A DNA stretch of 64,000 bases from an uncultured Phascolarctobacterium sp. (GCF_900770955.1 NZ_CAAGLX010000015.1:94505-158504), one strand, 5' to 3'; positions 16,052 through 25,113 are shown, counted from the stretch's first letter. Numbers and translations are program-made. Notes: a model not told the origin generated them from the sequence alone.

Positions 16052-17506
16052 TTGACTTACGGAATTGTTTTTCTCATTATTATTTTCCTGATTTTATTTA
16101 TTATTGCGGCCAAGACCTGTTATGTAAAGGCACCGCCAAACGTGGCTTATATCATTTCCGGCATTACGAAGAATCCGCGTATCCTTATCGGTATCGGCGG
16201 CTTTAAAATTCCGCTGCTGGAGCGCGTGGATATGCTGTATCTGGGCCAGATGTCCGTAGATATCAAAACCAGCCAAAGCGTTCCGACAAATGACTTTATC
16301 AATGTTAAGGTTGATGCGGTTGCCAAGATTATTGTTGATAAAGAAAACGGTATTTATCTGGCAGCACGCAATTTTTTAAATATGGAGCCGGCGGATATTA
16401 CACGCAGCCTGCAGGATTCTCTTGAGGGTAATATGCGTGAGATTATCGGTACGCTGGATTTGAAGAAGATTAACGTTGACCGTGACTCCTTCTCTGACGA
16501 AGTGCTGAAAAAGGCTGCCAAGGATATGGAAAAGCTGGGTATCAGCATTCTGAGCTGTAACATTCAGAACGTAGTTGACGATAACGGTTTAATTGTCGAT
16601 TTGGGCGCAGATAATACGGCGAAAATCCGCAAGGATGCTTCTATAAGTAAGGCTGTTGCCGAGCGTGATGTGGCTATTGCCGAGGCTGCGGCCAAGAAGG
16701 AGGCTAATGATGCACAGGTGCATGCTGATTTAGCGATTGCACAGCGTCAGAATGAGCTTTCTATTGCTAAGAGCGAATTGAAGCGTACTGCTGATATTAA
16801 AAAGGCAGAGGCTGATGCTGCTTATGCAATTCAACAGCAGGAGCAGCAAAAATCAATTGAAGTGGCAACTGTGAATGCGCAGATTGCCAAGGCAGAGCGC
16901 GAAGCTGACCTGAAAAAGCAGGAGGTTCTGGTAAAAGAACAAATTTTGGCCGCTACCATTCAGAAGCAGGCAGATGCTGACAAATACAGAGTCGAACAGG
17001 ACGCTTTGGCTGAGCAGGCTAAGAGGCAGCGTGAAGCAGAGGCACAAAGATATGCTATGGAGCAGGAGGCTGCCGCTATTAAAGCCAAGGGCGATGCGGA
17101 GGCTTATGCTATCAGAGTAAGAGGCGAGGCTGAGGCTGCTGCGATTAAGGCAAAGGGCGAAGCAGAGGCTGCCGCTATGGATAAGAAGGCCGAGGCTATG
17201 AAGAAATATGGTCAGGCTGCTATGGCTCAGATGGCGATTGAGGTGCTGCCGCAGGTTGCTAAAGAGGTTGCTGCTCCGCTCAGTAAGGTGGATAAGATTA
17301 CGCTTTACGGCGAAGGCGGCATGGGCAGTCTTTCCGGCAATGTTCCTTCCGTAATGGCGAAGGTTTTCGATACGGTGAAGAGTGCTACCGGTATTGATCT
17401 GCAGGAGATTGCCAAGGGTGAAACCTACGATGCTAAGGTTAATAAGAACATCAGCATTGACGGCAAGCTGCCGGAAATTCCTGTAGAAATCAGCAAGGAA
17501 GAATAG
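16052..17506 (+). CDS. Flotillin-like SPFH/band 7 protein
   Basis: A 484-residue membrane scaffold protein. An N-terminal hydrophobic segment (GIVFLIIIFLILFIIAAK) is followed by the SPFH domain (about 30-200: PPNVAYIISGITKNPRILIGIGGFKIP) and a long coiled coil rich in Ala, Glu, Lys and Gln (about 200-400, repeats such as AEAYAIRVRGEAEAAAIKAKG). This is the flotillin/FloT layout, organising membrane microdomains. The start is TTG with AAAGGGGGA upstream. It ends with a genuine TAG stop. It is a single-gene unit between a promoter and a terminator. Confidence 0.9.
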   Translation: MTYGIVFLIIIFLILFIIAAKTCYVKAPPNVAYIISGITKNPRILIGIGGFKIPLLERVDMLYLGQMSVDIKTSQSVPTNDFINVKVDAVAKIIVDKENGIYLAARNFLNMEPADITRSLQDSLEGNMREIIGTLDLKKINVDRDSFSDEVLKKAAKDMEKLGISILSCNIQNVVDDNGLIVDLGADNTAKIRKDASISKAVAERDVAIAEAAAKKEANDAQVHADLAIAQRQNELSIAKSELKRTADIKKAEADAAYAIQQQEQQKSIEVATVNAQIAKAEREADLKKQEVLVKEQILAATIQKQADADKYRVEQDALAEQAKRQREAEAQRYAMEQEAAAIKAKGDAEAYAIRVRGEAEAAAIKAKGEAEAAAMDKKAEAMKKYGQAAMAQMAIEVLPQVAKEVAAPLSKVDKITLYGEGGMGSLSGNVPSVMAKVFDTVKSATGIDLQEIAKGETYDAKVNKNISIDGKLPEIPVEISKEE

Positions 17507-17510
17507 ACAT

Positions 17511-17553
17511 AAAAATAAGCTGTTAGCATTTGTTATGTTAACAGCTTATTTTT
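17511..17553. terminator. Terminator after flotillin
   Basis: Long stem AAAAATAAGCTGTTA / T(T)AACAGCTTATTTTT with a 12-base loop. It is symmetrical, with A-run and T-run, so it can act in either direction. Confidence 0.85.
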
Positions 17554-17588
17554 ACAGGTTTAATTTGAAATGACGGAGGCATATTGCT

Positions 17589-18017
17589 TTGAAGATTCTC
17601 GTGAGTGCCTGTTTGGTGGGCAAAAACTGTAAATATAACGGCGGCAATAACTTAAATCAAAGCGTGTTGGATTTTATAGAAGGTCATAAGGTTATCGGCG
17701 TTTGTCCGGAGCAATTGGGAGGACTTTCTACCCCGCGTCTGCCGGCAGAAATTGTTGATGGCGTCGTGACGAACAAGGAAGGCATCAGCGTGGACAATGA
17801 ATTCCGCAAGGGAGCACAGGCGGCACTTACCATTGCTTTGGATAACAAGGTAGATTTGGCAATTTTGCAGTCGCGCAGTCCCAGCTGCGGTGTAAAGGAG
17901 ATTTATGACGGCAGCTTCAGCGGCAGGAAGATTGAAGGACAAGGTGTTTTTGCCAAGCTGCTTGCTAAGCATGATATCAAGGTGCTTGATGCCGAGGATG
18001 TTGGTAGGGATAAATAA
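17589..18017 (+). CDS. DUF523 family protein
   Basis: A 142-residue protein with the DUF523 signature: ILVSACLVGKNCKYNGGNN, VIGVCPEQLGGLSTPR and LQSRSPSCGVKEIYDGSFSGR. Conserved Cys and Asn residues suggest metal or nucleotide chemistry, but the function is unknown. The start is TTG, eight bases after GGAGG. It is monocistronic with its own terminator. Confidence 0.88.
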   Translation: MKILVSACLVGKNCKYNGGNNLNQSVLDFIEGHKVIGVCPEQLGGLSTPRLPAEIVDGVVTNKEGISVDNEFRKGAQAALTIALDNKVDLAILQSRSPSCGVKEIYDGSFSGRKIEGQGVFAKLLAKHDIKVLDAEDVGRDK

Positions 18018-18035
18018 CAGAGCTTTATAAAAGTA

Positions 18036-18080
18036 AAAGGCAAGACTTAGGAGATTTGCTTCCTGAGCCTTGCCTTTTTT
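18036..18080. terminator. Terminator after DUF523 gene
   Basis: Stem AAAAGGCAAG...CTTAGGAG / CTTCCTGAG...CTTGCCTTTT followed by T-run. It lies between convergent units. Confidence 0.85.
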
Positions 18081-18117
18081 GAGCGTTAAAACAAGATGTT
18101 TTTGTTAACCTGTTTTA

Positions 18118-19245
18118 TTAAAGCATCTCGGCAAACGTCTGGATGCGGGTGCGGAGCTGCTCAAAGCTGTTGTTGAGCGGATCGACTTCGATTGTCAGGC
18201 AGGGATAGCCTGCTTGCCTCAGGTCAGCCTCCAGCCAGGGCTGGTCGTATTCCTCCGGGTCGCAGAATTTCATTAGGCAGTTGATAACACCATCTGCTTG
18301 CCTTTCCTTGCAGAGCTCGCTTAAATATTTGCCGCGCGGTTTGCCGAGCTCGTGAATCAGGCTGCAACTGCTACGGTTTTTCCATTGCAGCGCAAGACGC
18401 TTCAAGGCACCGCCGCCGGTGAGGGGCGTATCTGTACGGTATTGCCTGCTTTCCTGCGCCAAATCATCACCGACTACGGCAATGACGTTCTCTTCAAGGA
18501 TTTCCAACAGCTCCTTGGGCTCGCTGCTGATGCCGGCGAGAATTACCCTCTTGCCGCTAAATTTATGTTCCGGCAAGGACTTGAGACCGGCGTTGATTTT
18601 TTTGACGCTGGCTGTGTGAGCACTCTTTTCCATAAAGAAAGCACTTTTCATAATTCCGTGGCGCACGGTGGGCGTAATGATATCAAGATGCTTGGCTGCC
18701 AAAGCAGAGAATTCACGCATAACAGCATTATGCTCGTTGTAAATTTCTATTGTTCGGCAGAGTGCTTTTTCTGTCATCATTTTTCCGGTAATTGTTGACA
18801 GCATAACAAGCACGTGCTCATATTCGCTGATTAGATAATCAATACTTGCAGCGGAGGTGCGGTTTTGCGGATACACGATGGGAATCATCGGGATACGCGG
18901 CACACCGAAGCGCCAATTTTGCGTCATGCAGCGCAGGGTGTCACAGATTGCAGGGATGATGACGGCTTGGAGGCCTGAATATTTGCCGTTTAGGGCAAAT
19001 TCCATATTAGCCTGCATGATGGGGCAGGCGAAGGGCGGCAGATAGCTTTGGGCGAGCTTTAATTCTGTATAACCGCCCCACAGGCCCATGGGCAGCAGGC
19101 CGCTGGCATGGACGAGCTCTTCTGGAGCGTAGGGGGGAAAGCAGCCTACAATCTTTTGCCCTTCTTCCATAGATATATTCAGCATTAAACGAGGTTTTCT
19201 GCTGATGCGCTGCAGGTATGCTATTTCATCATGTAAATCGTCCAC
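18118..19245 (-). CDS. 2-hydroxyacyl-CoA dehydratase, small (HgdB/HadC-like) subunit
   Basis: A 375-residue subunit of a 2-hydroxyacyl-CoA dehydratase, the radical enzyme that removes water from 2-hydroxyacyl-CoA after ATP-driven electron transfer. Family landmarks are VGCFPPYAPEELVHASGLLP, the cysteine motif AICDTLRC (iron-sulfur ligands) and the C-terminal KFCDPEEYDQPWLEADL ... PCLTIEVD. The length fits HadC/FldC (about 375). The start is GTG at 19245, directly after the stop of the partner subunit and preceded by AAGGAGGA; a longer frame to 19350 would overlap the partner. It is the last gene of a four-gene operon. Confidence 0.85.
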   Translation of the reverse strand: MDDLHDEIAYLQRISRKPRLMLNISMEEGQKIVGCFPPYAPEELVHASGLLPMGLWGGYTELKLAQSYLPPFACPIMQANMEFALNGKYSGLQAVIIPAICDTLRCMTQNWRFGVPRIPMIPIVYPQNRTSAASIDYLISEYEHVLVMLSTITGKMMTEKALCRTIEIYNEHNAVMREFSALAAKHLDIITPTVRHGIMKSAFFMEKSAHTASVKKINAGLKSLPEHKFSGKRVILAGISSEPKELLEILEENVIAVVGDDLAQESRQYRTDTPLTGGGALKRLALQWKNRSSCSLIHELGKPRGKYLSELCKERQADGVINCLMKFCDPEEYDQPWLEADLRQAGYPCLTIEVDPLNNSFEQLRTRIQTFAEML

Positions 19246-19246
19246 T

Positions 19247-20536
19247 TTAAAGCTCCTCCTTATTCTGCTGCATGACTTCCACCAGTCCCTGAATTCTTGT
19301 TTCGAACTGCGCTTCGCTGTAGTTGCGGTAATCAGCCTGGTCGCCGTCAAAGGCGGTGAACGGTACGCCGGCAGCTTTGGCGAGCTGGCGCTGCACCTCC
19401 ATCATTTGGCAGTCCATGACCTTGCAACTGCGGTTGACGTGGTAAATTGTACCCTCGCAGCCAAAGCGTTGCAGGGCATCCAGGCGGCGCTCAATCATGG
19501 TGCTGGCGTTATCACCGTTTGTCGAGGCAAAGCAGTAGGCGCGGGCCATGCCGTCAAGGTCGTCATAGGCAATCGCCCACGCTTTGCCGTAGCTGGAGGC
19601 AACCATGTTGATGCCGTACTTTTTCAGGGTACGCAGGTTGTGACTCAGATAGGGCCAGCAGGCGATACCGTCCCACGAGATGCGGAAATGTTCTTCGACG
19701 GGGAAGGTAGATGTTCCCTCTGCGATATGCTTTTCAATCTCATCGTTGAGCTGCTCTAGAATGGCGGTAGTGGAAACCTTGCCACGGTTGCAGACCATTG
19801 ACGACATATAATTGAAAAGCTCAAAGCCGCTTAAGGGTGCAGGCTTGCGGGCAAGAAGATTGTTGGCACGTTCCCAAAGATAGCTGTTACGCTGGCTGAT
19901 TTGCATAATCTCCTGAAAGCGTGTATCATCCCAGGCTTTACCGGTGAAAGCGCAGAGGTCGGCAATAAGCTGGTCAATCTGTGCGCGTACATAGCGGACG
20001 CGTGATTCGGTAACGTAATCCCAAGGATTATAGCAGGTGTCGATGAAGAAAATGGGTATCTGCATTTGGCGGGCCAGGTTTTCATACCATTTGGTGAGTT
20101 GGTTACAGATATTGTTGGTGAGCAGCAGGAAATCAGGCTTTACCAGCCTGCCGCCGTCGGGAAGCTCTAGTGTGCTCTCGCCGTTTAACACGGCAGCATA
20201 GGCAAGGTTGAGCTTGGCGTAGGCGCAGAGGTCATTAGCGTAGCCAAGCTGCCCTTCGCACTCCTGCAGGAGGGAGTCTGCCTGATGTCTGGCAGCAATG
20301 CCTGCGGCATGGTTCTCAGGATAGAGGACGTTGAGGCCCAGCGTTTCGGCAATCTCCTGCGGAAAAATTGAAGCAGACCAGCCGACCTTTTCGCCGCGCT
20401 TCTTGGCGAGGCGTGCGTTTTCAAAGAGGGTGGCACTTTGCTCGGCTAGCATGAGCATGCTTTTTGGCTTTGGCCGCTTAGGCTTAACCTGCGGAGCGCT
20501 GTCCGTTGCCTTTATCGTTGCTATACTTGTACTCAT
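19247..20536 (-). CDS. 2-hydroxyacyl-CoA dehydratase, large (HgdA/HadB-like) subunit
   Basis: A 429-residue partner subunit. Recognisable blocks are EKVGWSASIFPQEIAETLGLNVLYPENHAA, CEGQLGYANDLCAYAKLN, the NNICNQLTKWYENLA region and, late, YHVNRSCKVMDCQMMEVQRQLA. Cysteines in these segments are candidates for iron-sulfur ligation. The ATG at 20536 has AAAGGAG eight bases upstream. An overlapping GTG at 20545 is possible, but its ribosome site would be too close. It forms the heterodimer with the next gene. Confidence 0.85.
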   Translation of the reverse strand: MSTSIATIKATDSAPQVKPKRPKPKSMLMLAEQSATLFENARLAKKRGEKVGWSASIFPQEIAETLGLNVLYPENHAAGIAARHQADSLLQECEGQLGYANDLCAYAKLNLAYAAVLNGESTLELPDGGRLVKPDFLLLTNNICNQLTKWYENLARQMQIPIFFIDTCYNPWDYVTESRVRYVRAQIDQLIADLCAFTGKAWDDTRFQEIMQISQRNSYLWERANNLLARKPAPLSGFELFNYMSSMVCNRGKVSTTAILEQLNDEIEKHIAEGTSTFPVEEHFRISWDGIACWPYLSHNLRTLKKYGINMVASSYGKAWAIAYDDLDGMARAYCFASTNGDNASTMIERRLDALQRFGCEGTIYHVNRSCKVMDCQMMEVQRQLAKAAGVPFTAFDGDQADYRNYSEAQFETRIQGLVEVMQQNKEEL

Positions 20537-20541
20537 CCTTT

Positions 20542-21327
20542 TCACTCCTTTGCTTGCAATATTTTTTCATAGGCCAGCACAGCTGCACCGATGGCACCTG
20601 CAGACTGGCATAAGGGATCGACCAGAATCGGACAGCCCATTTCCTTTTCCATGGCTCTGACGACGCCGCTGTTTAGGGCTACACCGCCGCTCATGGCTAG
20701 GCAGGTTGGATGCCCAAGGCGGAGCGCCATGCCTGCAACGCGTTTGGCTACGGAATTGTGAATGCCTGCGGCAATATCTGCCAGAGGAACTTGAGCGGAA
20801 AGCTGGCTGATTACTTCGGATTCAGCAAAGACAGTGCAGGTGTTGCTGATTTTCGCCGGCTGCCTGCTCGTTGCTGATAAGGGACCAAGCTGCTCGATAG
20901 GAACGTTTAAAACTCTTGCCATCACGTCCAGAAAGCGTCCTGTCCCTGCTGCACATTTATCGTTCATCTGGAAGGCGAGCAGCTTTCCATGTGGCGATAT
21001 TTTGAGCGCCTTGGCATCCTGACCGCCTATGTCGATTACTGTGTCCGCCTGCGGCAGCAGCAAATGAATGCCCTTGGCGTGGCAGCTCAGCTCGCTGCTC
21101 TGCTCATCTGCCTCAGAACAAATCAGCCGTCCATAGCCAGTTGCTATGGTATAAGCAATCTTCCCGTGCGAGATACCGGACTGCTCAAAAAGTGCGGTTA
21201 ACGCCCTTGCGGGGCCGATAGTACCCGTTCCTAGCGGCACAACGACGTGGGCTACAATTTTTTTGCCGTTCTCCAGAATAACAGCTTTGCTGGTAGTGGA
21301 GCCGATGTCTATGCCTAGTGTGTACAT
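20542..21327 (-). CDS. 2-hydroxyacyl-CoA dehydratase activator (HgdC/HadI-like ATPase)
   Basis: A 261-residue ASKHA-fold ATPase that injects a high-energy electron into the dehydratase. It has the phosphate loop GIDIGSTTSKAVI at the N terminus and DIGGQDAKALK near residue 100. The two cysteines that bind the bridging [4Fe-4S] cluster of the homodimer are C125 (MNDKCAAGTGRF) and C164 (SNTCTVFAESEV). The length equals HgdC (about 260). The ATG at 21327 with AAAGGAGG upstream is preferred to a TTG at 21354. It sits between the CoA-transferase and the dehydratase genes, the HadA-I-B-C order. Confidence 0.92.
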   Translation of the reverse strand: MYTLGIDIGSTTSKAVILENGKKIVAHVVVPLGTGTIGPARALTALFEQSGISHGKIAYTIATGYGRLICSEADEQSSELSCHAKGIHLLLPQADTVIDIGGQDAKALKISPHGKLLAFQMNDKCAAGTGRFLDVMARVLNVPIEQLGPLSATSRQPAKISNTCTVFAESEVISQLSAQVPLADIAAGIHNSVAKRVAGMALRLGHPTCLAMSGGVALNSGVVRAMEKEMGCPILVDPLCQSAGAIGAAVLAYEKILQAKE

Positions 21328-21399
21328 AAAATGTCTGCCTCCTTTGCTATGCAAGGCCAGCCTGAAGCAGAAGGTTCAGGCTGATATTACGAAAATGAA

Positions 21400-22602
21400 T
21401 TAACGGATATCATTAGCAGCGTACATCGACTGGATTTTTTCCTCGCTGTAGCCAAGCTCTTTTAGAATTTCTGCTGTGTCGCAGCCAATCGGACCGGAGA
21501 TTTTATGCGGAATTGCAGCTGCATCGACAGAACGGAAGTGGGCCGGGCCGTTGGTAAAGACAGTTTTTGTTCCGTCACTGTATTCATAATGATAGGCGTA
21601 ATTGTTGGCGATAACCTGCGGATCGTCAGGCACATCCTTAAAATGCGCGAGAACCTCATGCGGCAGATCGTGTGCGTCTAAAAGCTCATGCCAATAGGCA
21701 ACAGGCTGTTCCCTGAATTTCTTATCAAGGATAGCGACAAGCTCTTTTTTATGTTCGTAATAGGCTGCGGCATTGGAGAATCTTGCATCGTTCAATAATT
21801 CAGGAAGACCGATAAGCTGGCAGAATTCAGGGAAACGGCGGTAATCAATGATTGCCAGATACAGCCATTCTCCGTCAGCTCCCTGATAGGTGTTGCTGCA
21901 CGCATGGCTGCAGTCCTCATGACTGCGTGGGTAGTGACGTCCATTGAAGCCGTTTAGAAGTCCGGAGGAGAGGATAAAGGTGCCAATCTGCAAAAGGGAA
22001 ACGTCAACCTTATCTCCTTCGCCTGTTCTTTCTCTGCGGAAAAGGGCGGCAGCAATTGCACCAGCAAGCGCTGCGGCAACGCTGTGGTCGCCAAAGCCGG
22101 CAACGGTCATGAGGGGTGGACCGCCTGCCGGAGCCAGGTCTGCCAGAAGTCCGGTTCTGGCATAAAAGGCTGTATAATCATAGCCGGGACGGTCTTTTTC
22201 GGGACCTTTGTCACCGTAGCCAAGTACGGAGGCATGAATGAGCCTTGGGTACATATCTTTTAACTGGTCGTAGGTGAGCCCCAGTTTTTCTAGAGCTTGC
22301 ACACGGTAGTTGGTCACGAAAACGTCCGCTGTTTCCAGCAGCCTCAGCAAAACCTGCTTTCCCTCCACTGCTCTTGTATTGATCGAAAGAAAGCGTTTAT
22401 TTAGGTTCTGCATATCAAAATTAGGATTAGCGATGTTGGTTGTGGGAGAGAGCGAGGTTGCTCCCTGCGTTCTCCAGGTGTCTCCGTTTAGAGATTCAAC
22501 CTTGATTACCTCTGCCCCCCATTCTGCAAGAATTCGGGCAGTCATTGGTCCTGCCAGCATATTGGAAAGTTCAATTACCTTAATCCCCTCCATGGGTTTC
22601 AT
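21400..22602 (-). CDS. Family III CoA-transferase (CaiB/BaiF), HadA/FldA-like
   Basis: A 400-residue CoA-transferase. The start GIKVIELSNMLAGPMTARILAEWGAEVIKVE and LSINTRAVEGKQVLLRLLETADVFVTNYR are typical. The catalytic aspartate is expected in the GPEKDRPGYDYTAFYARTG region. First in the operon, it should move CoA onto a 2-hydroxy acid for dehydration by the three downstream products. By analogy with Had (leucine) or Fld (aromatic) systems the acceptor is an amino-acid-derived 2-hydroxy acid, but the substrate cannot be read from sequence. AAGGAGG precedes the ATG. Confidence 0.88.
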   Translation of the reverse strand: MKPMEGIKVIELSNMLAGPMTARILAEWGAEVIKVESLNGDTWRTQGATSLSPTTNIANPNFDMQNLNKRFLSINTRAVEGKQVLLRLLETADVFVTNYRVQALEKLGLTYDQLKDMYPRLIHASVLGYGDKGPEKDRPGYDYTAFYARTGLLADLAPAGGPPLMTVAGFGDHSVAAALAGAIAAALFRRERTGEGDKVDVSLLQIGTFILSSGLLNGFNGRHYPRSHEDCSHACSNTYQGADGEWLYLAIIDYRRFPEFCQLIGLPELLNDARFSNAAAYYEHKKELVAILDKKFREQPVAYWHELLDAHDLPHEVLAHFKDVPDDPQVIANNYAYHYEYSDGTKTVFTNGPAHFRSVDAAAIPHKISGPIGCDTAEILKELGYSEEKIQSMYAANDIR

Positions 22603-22647
22603 GAGTTATAGCCTCCTTGGTAGTATCATAGCTTCGTTGGTGATAAT

Positions 22648-22691
22648 AAAAGCCGAGAAATATAAAGTCAGACTTTAGGTTTCTCGGCTTT
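22648..22691. terminator. Terminator between biotin and dehydratase operons
   Basis: Long stem AAAGCCGAGAAA...AAAGTC / GACTTTA...TTTCTCGGCTTT. On the minus strand it follows bioWF by 12 bases and is followed by TTTATT. Confidence 0.85.
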
Positions 22692-22703
22692 GTGCTTTGT
22701 CAC

Positions 22704-24605
22704 TTATTTTTTATATTTTCTTATGGCCGCACCGATAAGCTTTGCTGTTTGCGCCAGCTCTGCCTCCGTATGCGTGGCCATGAGGGCAATGCGTAGACGT
22801 GCAGTGCCTTTAGCTACGGTCGGATAGCGGATGGCGGGGGCGAGCACGCCATTTGCCAACAGCTCGTCTGCAACCTGCAGAGCGGACTTCTCATTGCCGA
22901 TGATAATGGGAATGATGGCGGTGGGAGAGTAGGCTTCTACGTCTTCGGCATGCAGGGCGTTTAAGAAAAACTCTACGTTGTGCTGCAAGCTTTGCGCACG
23001 CTGAGGTTCTTCCTCCAGCACTTCTATAGCTCGCAGCGCAGCGGCAAGGGCAGCAGGAGCCTGCGAGGTGGCGAAGATAAAGCTGCGTGCTTTATTCTTG
23101 AGATAGTCGATGATTACCTTGCTGGCGCATGCGTAACCGCCTTCGGAACCAAGTGCTTTGCTGAGCGTACCCATGAGAATATCCGGGCGGACGGTGTTGC
23201 CAAAATGCTCAACGGTACCGTGACCGGTTTGGCCGATAACGCCGGTGGCATGCGCTTCGTCAATCATAGTGAGCAGATGATATTTTTTACCGAGTGCAAC
23301 GAGAGCAGGCAGGTCAACAATATCGCCGTCCATGCTGAAAACAGCATCGCTGACTATTAAGCCGCGGCTGCAGGGAGTAGCAAGAATTTTCGCTTCCAGG
23401 TCCTGCATATCATTGTGCTTATAGACTACGATGCGCGCTTTGGAAAGACGGGCGCCGTCGATGATGCTGGCGTGATTATATTCATCGCTGAAGATAACGC
23501 TTTCGCTGTTGCAGAGGGCGGAAATAATGCCGACGTTGGCCATATAGCCGGTGTTGAATACCAATGCTGCTTCCGTGCCCTTGAACTGCGCCAGCTTGCT
23601 TTCGAGTGCTTCGTGCAGGGCGGTATTGCCGGTAGTCAGGCGGCTGCCGCCACTGCCTGCGCCCCATTGGAGTGCAGCTTCAGCAGCAGCTTGCTTAACG
23701 CGGGCGTCTGCTGCTAAGTCCAGATAGCTGTTGGAGGCCAGCATTAAAATCTTGCGTCCGTGTATTTTGACATATTTACTTTGCTCGCTGTCCATAGTAC
23801 GCAGAGAGCGGTAAAGATTTTGTTCCTTGAGCTGCTTTAATTCGTCAGCGAAAATCTGCTCCGGATTAGGATTAGCGGGCTTTTCGACAGGCAGACCGCG
23901 CACGAGCACACGTTGTTTTTCCAGATAATTGATAGCGTCTTCTGCTTTGGCTTTTGTACTGTCGAAAATGAAAACACGGCCGCCATGCGGATTACCCATT
24001 TCCTTCATTGGCATGAGGCGTACATAACCATGCTTTAAGGATGCAAGGTAGCCGACAAGATAATCAGGATCGTCAGAAAGGCACAGTTCGGCGATGATGC
24101 CGGGGGCATGAACAACCTTGGTGGCCAGTACGATGGCTTCACGGAAGTGGTTTTTACCGCTGCAGTTACTTGCTGCACCTTCAGCGTCCATATAGGTGAC
24201 GCGGATGCCGCGCTCGTGGTCAGGTTCAAGTTTGGAGCTGGTGGCAACGTCGTAGAGTACCGCGCCGCGCATAGGATGGTTATGACGCAAAAGATGGATT
24301 AATTCATCTGCTTTAGCTTCCAGTCCCAGCTCGCAGAGCATTTCCTTCATGATTTTATAGGTTTCTTCTACCGTGTCGGCGGGGCGTTTGCTGACGGGCA
24401 GAGCGTCAAGGTATTCCAGCTTTTCCGGTGCTACCTCTTCCATTTTGACGTTGATGAAGTCGGCGCGGCCAAGACCGTGGTGCAGGGCGCGTTCGGTGAG
24501 GGCGCTGACAGCGCTGCTCACAGCATTTTGCGGGATAATGCGCTCGGCACCGCTGACATGCAGGCTGCCCTTGGCTGCACGCATTTTTATACTATATAGG
24601 GGCAT
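22704..24605 (-). CDS. bioWF: Fused 6-carboxyhexanoate-CoA ligase / 8-amino-7-oxononanoate synthase
   Basis: A 633-residue bifunctional biotin enzyme. Residues 1 to about 245 are BioW (MPLYSIKMRAAKGSLHVSGAERI; HLLRHNHPMRGAVLYD; ASNCSGKNHFREA), which activates pimelate to pimeloyl-CoA. Residues about 250-633 are BioF (RTMDSEQSKYVKIHGRK; GSRLTTGN; DEAHATGVIG; PLP lysine in GTLSKALGSEGG), which condenses pimeloyl-CoA with alanine. No internal stop or frameshift is seen. The fusion would channel pimeloyl-CoA. It is the last gene of the bioD-bioA-membrane-bioWF operon. Confidence 0.93.
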   Translation of the reverse strand: MPLYSIKMRAAKGSLHVSGAERIIPQNAVSSAVSALTERALHHGLGRADFINVKMEEVAPEKLEYLDALPVSKRPADTVEETYKIMKEMLCELGLEAKADELIHLLRHNHPMRGAVLYDVATSSKLEPDHERGIRVTYMDAEGAASNCSGKNHFREAIVLATKVVHAPGIIAELCLSDDPDYLVGYLASLKHGYVRLMPMKEMGNPHGGRVFIFDSTKAKAEDAINYLEKQRVLVRGLPVEKPANPNPEQIFADELKQLKEQNLYRSLRTMDSEQSKYVKIHGRKILMLASNSYLDLAADARVKQAAAEAALQWGAGSGGSRLTTGNTALHEALESKLAQFKGTEAALVFNTGYMANVGIISALCNSESVIFSDEYNHASIIDGARLSKARIVVYKHNDMQDLEAKILATPCSRGLIVSDAVFSMDGDIVDLPALVALGKKYHLLTMIDEAHATGVIGQTGHGTVEHFGNTVRPDILMGTLSKALGSEGGYACASKVIIDYLKNKARSFIFATSQAPAALAAALRAIEVLEEEPQRAQSLQHNVEFFLNALHAEDVEAYSPTAIIPIIIGNEKSALQVADELLANGVLAPAIRYPTVAKGTARLRIALMATHTEAELAQTAKLIGAAIRKYKK

Positions 24606-24617
24606 GGCTAATCTCCT

Positions 24618-25103
24618 TTAGCTTCTTAAGGCAGCAACTCGTGTCAGCAGCTGCTGTGCCGGTTTGTAAAATACACTGGCAGCAATAGCGGTAAAAATCA
24701 TACCCGGAGCAGCTGCTGCGGTGAGTGCAACCCAGCTAACACCAGTAACCTGCCACAGCACAAGGCGTGCAGCAAAGGTGCCTATAGGACCGCTGATAGC
24801 GACGGTGAGCAGATTAGTGCCCAAAAGCGTCATTGTGCCACCGACAACAAGACGGAATACCATTTGTACAATTACGTTGAAGATGTTGTATGTACCAAGC
24901 ATCATACCCAGCATACTGGCTAGAACACCGGCGATAATGTAACGCTTAAAGCCAAAGCAGGCGCAGATGAGCACAGCGATAGGCGAGGATAATTGGAACT
25001 CGCCGCCAGCAAGCGGTGAGGGAATTCTGAATGTGCCGGAAATGATAATCAGAATGGCCAATAAAGCGGTAGTGGTCAGGTCTCTGGTGTTTAAATCTTT
25101 CAT
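24618..25103 (-). CDS. Integral membrane protein in the biotin operon, ECF S-component-like
   Basis: A 161-residue protein with five or six hydrophobic helices. Its start TALLAILIIISGTFRIPSPLAGGEFQLSSPIAVLICACFGFKRYIIAGVLASMLGMMLG resembles the small substrate-capture (S) components of energy-coupling-factor importers. It is not an obvious BioY. Its place between bioA and bioWF suggests uptake of biotin or a precursor such as pimelate, the BioW substrate; that is inference. It is separated from its neighbours by about 10-12 bp. Confidence 0.6.
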   Translation of the reverse strand: MKDLNTRDLTTTALLAILIIISGTFRIPSPLAGGEFQLSSPIAVLICACFGFKRYIIAGVLASMLGMMLGTYNIFNVIVQMVFRLVVGGTMTLLGTNLLTVAISGPIGTFAARLVLWQVTGVSWVALTAAAAPGMIFTAIAASVFYKPAQQLLTRVAALRS

Positions 25104-25113
25104 TTATTGCTCC

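Noticed and set aside
19246..19350. Extended N terminus of the small dehydratase subunit
   Set aside because: It would overlap the partner subunit by about 100 bp; GTG 19245 directly follows its stop and has AAGGAGGA.
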